DNA of 6,241 nucleotides, from contig PMDM01000256.1 of the NCBI GenBank assembly GCA_003155565.1, positions 1 to 6,241 of the forward strand, in the 5' to 3' direction. The stretch comes from Methylococcaceae bacterium. Lineage in GTDB: Bacteria; Pseudomonadota; Gammaproteobacteria; Methylococcales; Methylomonadaceae. The first letter of the stretch is position 1. Each line of letters starts with the position of its first letter. Of this stretch, positions 5,589 through 6,241 are shown in pieces. A program made the position numbers and the translations under genes. The notes under the pieces were generated by a model. That model saw only the letters and a program-made list of their open reading frames with translations, ran no database searches and had not been told where the DNA came from.

Positions 5589-6241
5589 ATGACTTGTGAT
5601 ACACATGATGTTCTCATAATCGGCAGCGGTGGAGCCGGCCTAAGCTTAGCGCTTAAATTAGCGGATTATTCTCTAACGGTTGCCGTATTATCTAAATTTG
5701 CCTTAACCGCAGGCAGTACTTACTACGCACAAGGCGGCATATCTGCGGTGTTTGACGCAGAAGATTCTATTGAATCCCATATTGAAGATACGCTGAATGC
5801 TGGAGCTGGCCTTTGCGATCCAGAAATTGTAAGGCTTACGGTGAGTAGCGGGAAAAATTCAATCGACTGGCTGCGTGAACAAGGTGTCGTCTTCACGGAA
5901 GAAACAGTAACAACTGGCGAAACCAAATTGCACTTAACCAGGGAAGGTGGCCATTCTCACCGACGTGTGGTTCATGCCGCTGATGCTACTGGTAAAGCGG
6001 TATCGCTTTCACTGATTGACCGCGCTATGGAACACCCGAACATCGACTTACTGGAAAACCATAATGTCGTCGAATTAATCACCACTACGACCCTCGGTAA
6101 ATCATCAAAAAGCGCGATTGGCGCTTATGTTTTGGATTCAACACAACAGCGCGTCAAAACCCTGTCTGCCCGTGTCGTGGTCTTAGCCACGGGCGGAGCC
6201 AGTAAGGTTTACCTGTACAGCACCAACCCACAAAGCGCCAC
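5589..6241 (+). CDS. nadB: L-aspartate oxidase NadB; 3' part outside the window
   Basis: NadB is a cytosolic FAD enzyme that oxidises L-aspartate to iminoaspartate, which NadA then converts to quinolinate in de novo NAD synthesis. The 217 codons present are about 40% of a family near 530 residues. The FAD dinucleotide-binding motif GSGGAG lies at 12-17 after VLII. STYYAQGGISAVF (43-55) and the active-site stretch HLTREGGHSHRR (115-126) with HAADATG (129-135) closely follow E. coli NadB; VVLATGGASKVY near 200-211 is a further FAD-binding segment. These set it apart from succinate dehydrogenase and fumarate reductase flavoproteins. ATG 5589 is the first possible start because an in-frame TGA lies at 5580-5582. 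The Shine-Dalgarno sequence is weak (GTGA at most). It is transcribed divergently from rpoE, a neighbourhood shared with E. coli and Pseudomonas. Confidence 0.96.
   Translation, partial: MTCDTHDVLIIGSGGAGLSLALKLADYSLTVAVLSKFALTAGSTYYAQGGISAVFDAEDSIESHIEDTLNAGAGLCDPEIVRLTVSSGKNSIDWLREQGVVFTEETVTTGETKLHLTREGGHSHRRVVHAADATGKAVSLSLIDRAMEHPNIDLLENHNVVELITTTTLGKSSKSAIGAYVLDSTQQRVKTLSARVVVLATGGASKVYLYSTNPQSA

Noticed and set aside
1..6241. Mobile elements, CRISPR arrays, tRNA or rRNA genes, or a novel defence or metabolic system
   Set aside because: All of the sequence except two short intergenic regions and the tiny gaps between genes is explained by intact, well-known housekeeping and stress genes in a conserved order. 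No long terminal repeats, spaced repeat arrays or tRNA-like folds were seen.

Overview
This window comes from the chromosome of a gammaproteobacterium of moderate GC content. It carries the envelope-stress sigma-factor locus in the order known from Pseudomonas: nadB <- -> rpoE(algU)-mucA-mucB-mucD-lepA. The protein sequences fit a gammaproteobacterium outside the enterics, and a methanotroph-like lineage (Methylococcales) is possible. That placement is an impression from protein character only, since no search could be run.

Layout from right to left on the minus strand: rpoE/algU (ECF sigma factor, start near 5401), mucA/rseA (membrane anti-sigma factor), mucB/rseB (periplasmic co-regulator, overlapping mucA by 4 bp), a 154-bp gap, mucD (DegP/HtrA-type periplasmic serine protease), and lepA (elongation factor 4, GTG start, cut by the left edge of the window about 35-40 residues before its expected end). 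On the plus strand, nadB (L-aspartate oxidase) begins at 5589 and leaves the window on the right after 217 codons. The 187-bp divergent region between rpoE and nadB holds a good sigma-E-type promoter facing rpoE, a sigma-70-like candidate facing nadB, and small repeats.

How the genes work together: RpoE directs transcription of envelope-stress genes and, judging by its promoter, of its own operon. MucA spans the inner membrane and holds RpoE inactive. MucB binds the periplasmic part of MucA and shields it from proteolysis. MucD degrades or refolds damaged periplasmic proteins and so lowers the stress signal. LepA is a ribosome-associated GTPase that appears to be co-transcribed from the mucD side. 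NadB starts de novo NAD synthesis and is a conserved neighbour without a known mechanistic link.

No mobile element, CRISPR array, RNA gene or clearly new system is visible. The points worth a second look are the absence of mucC/rseC with a promoter-bearing gap in its place, the three-base in-frame mucD/lepA junction, a composition and codon-use step inside lepA, a changed residue at a usually Trp-bearing position in MucA, and the architecture of the rpoE/nadB divergent region. No gene-free stretch exceeds 300 bases.
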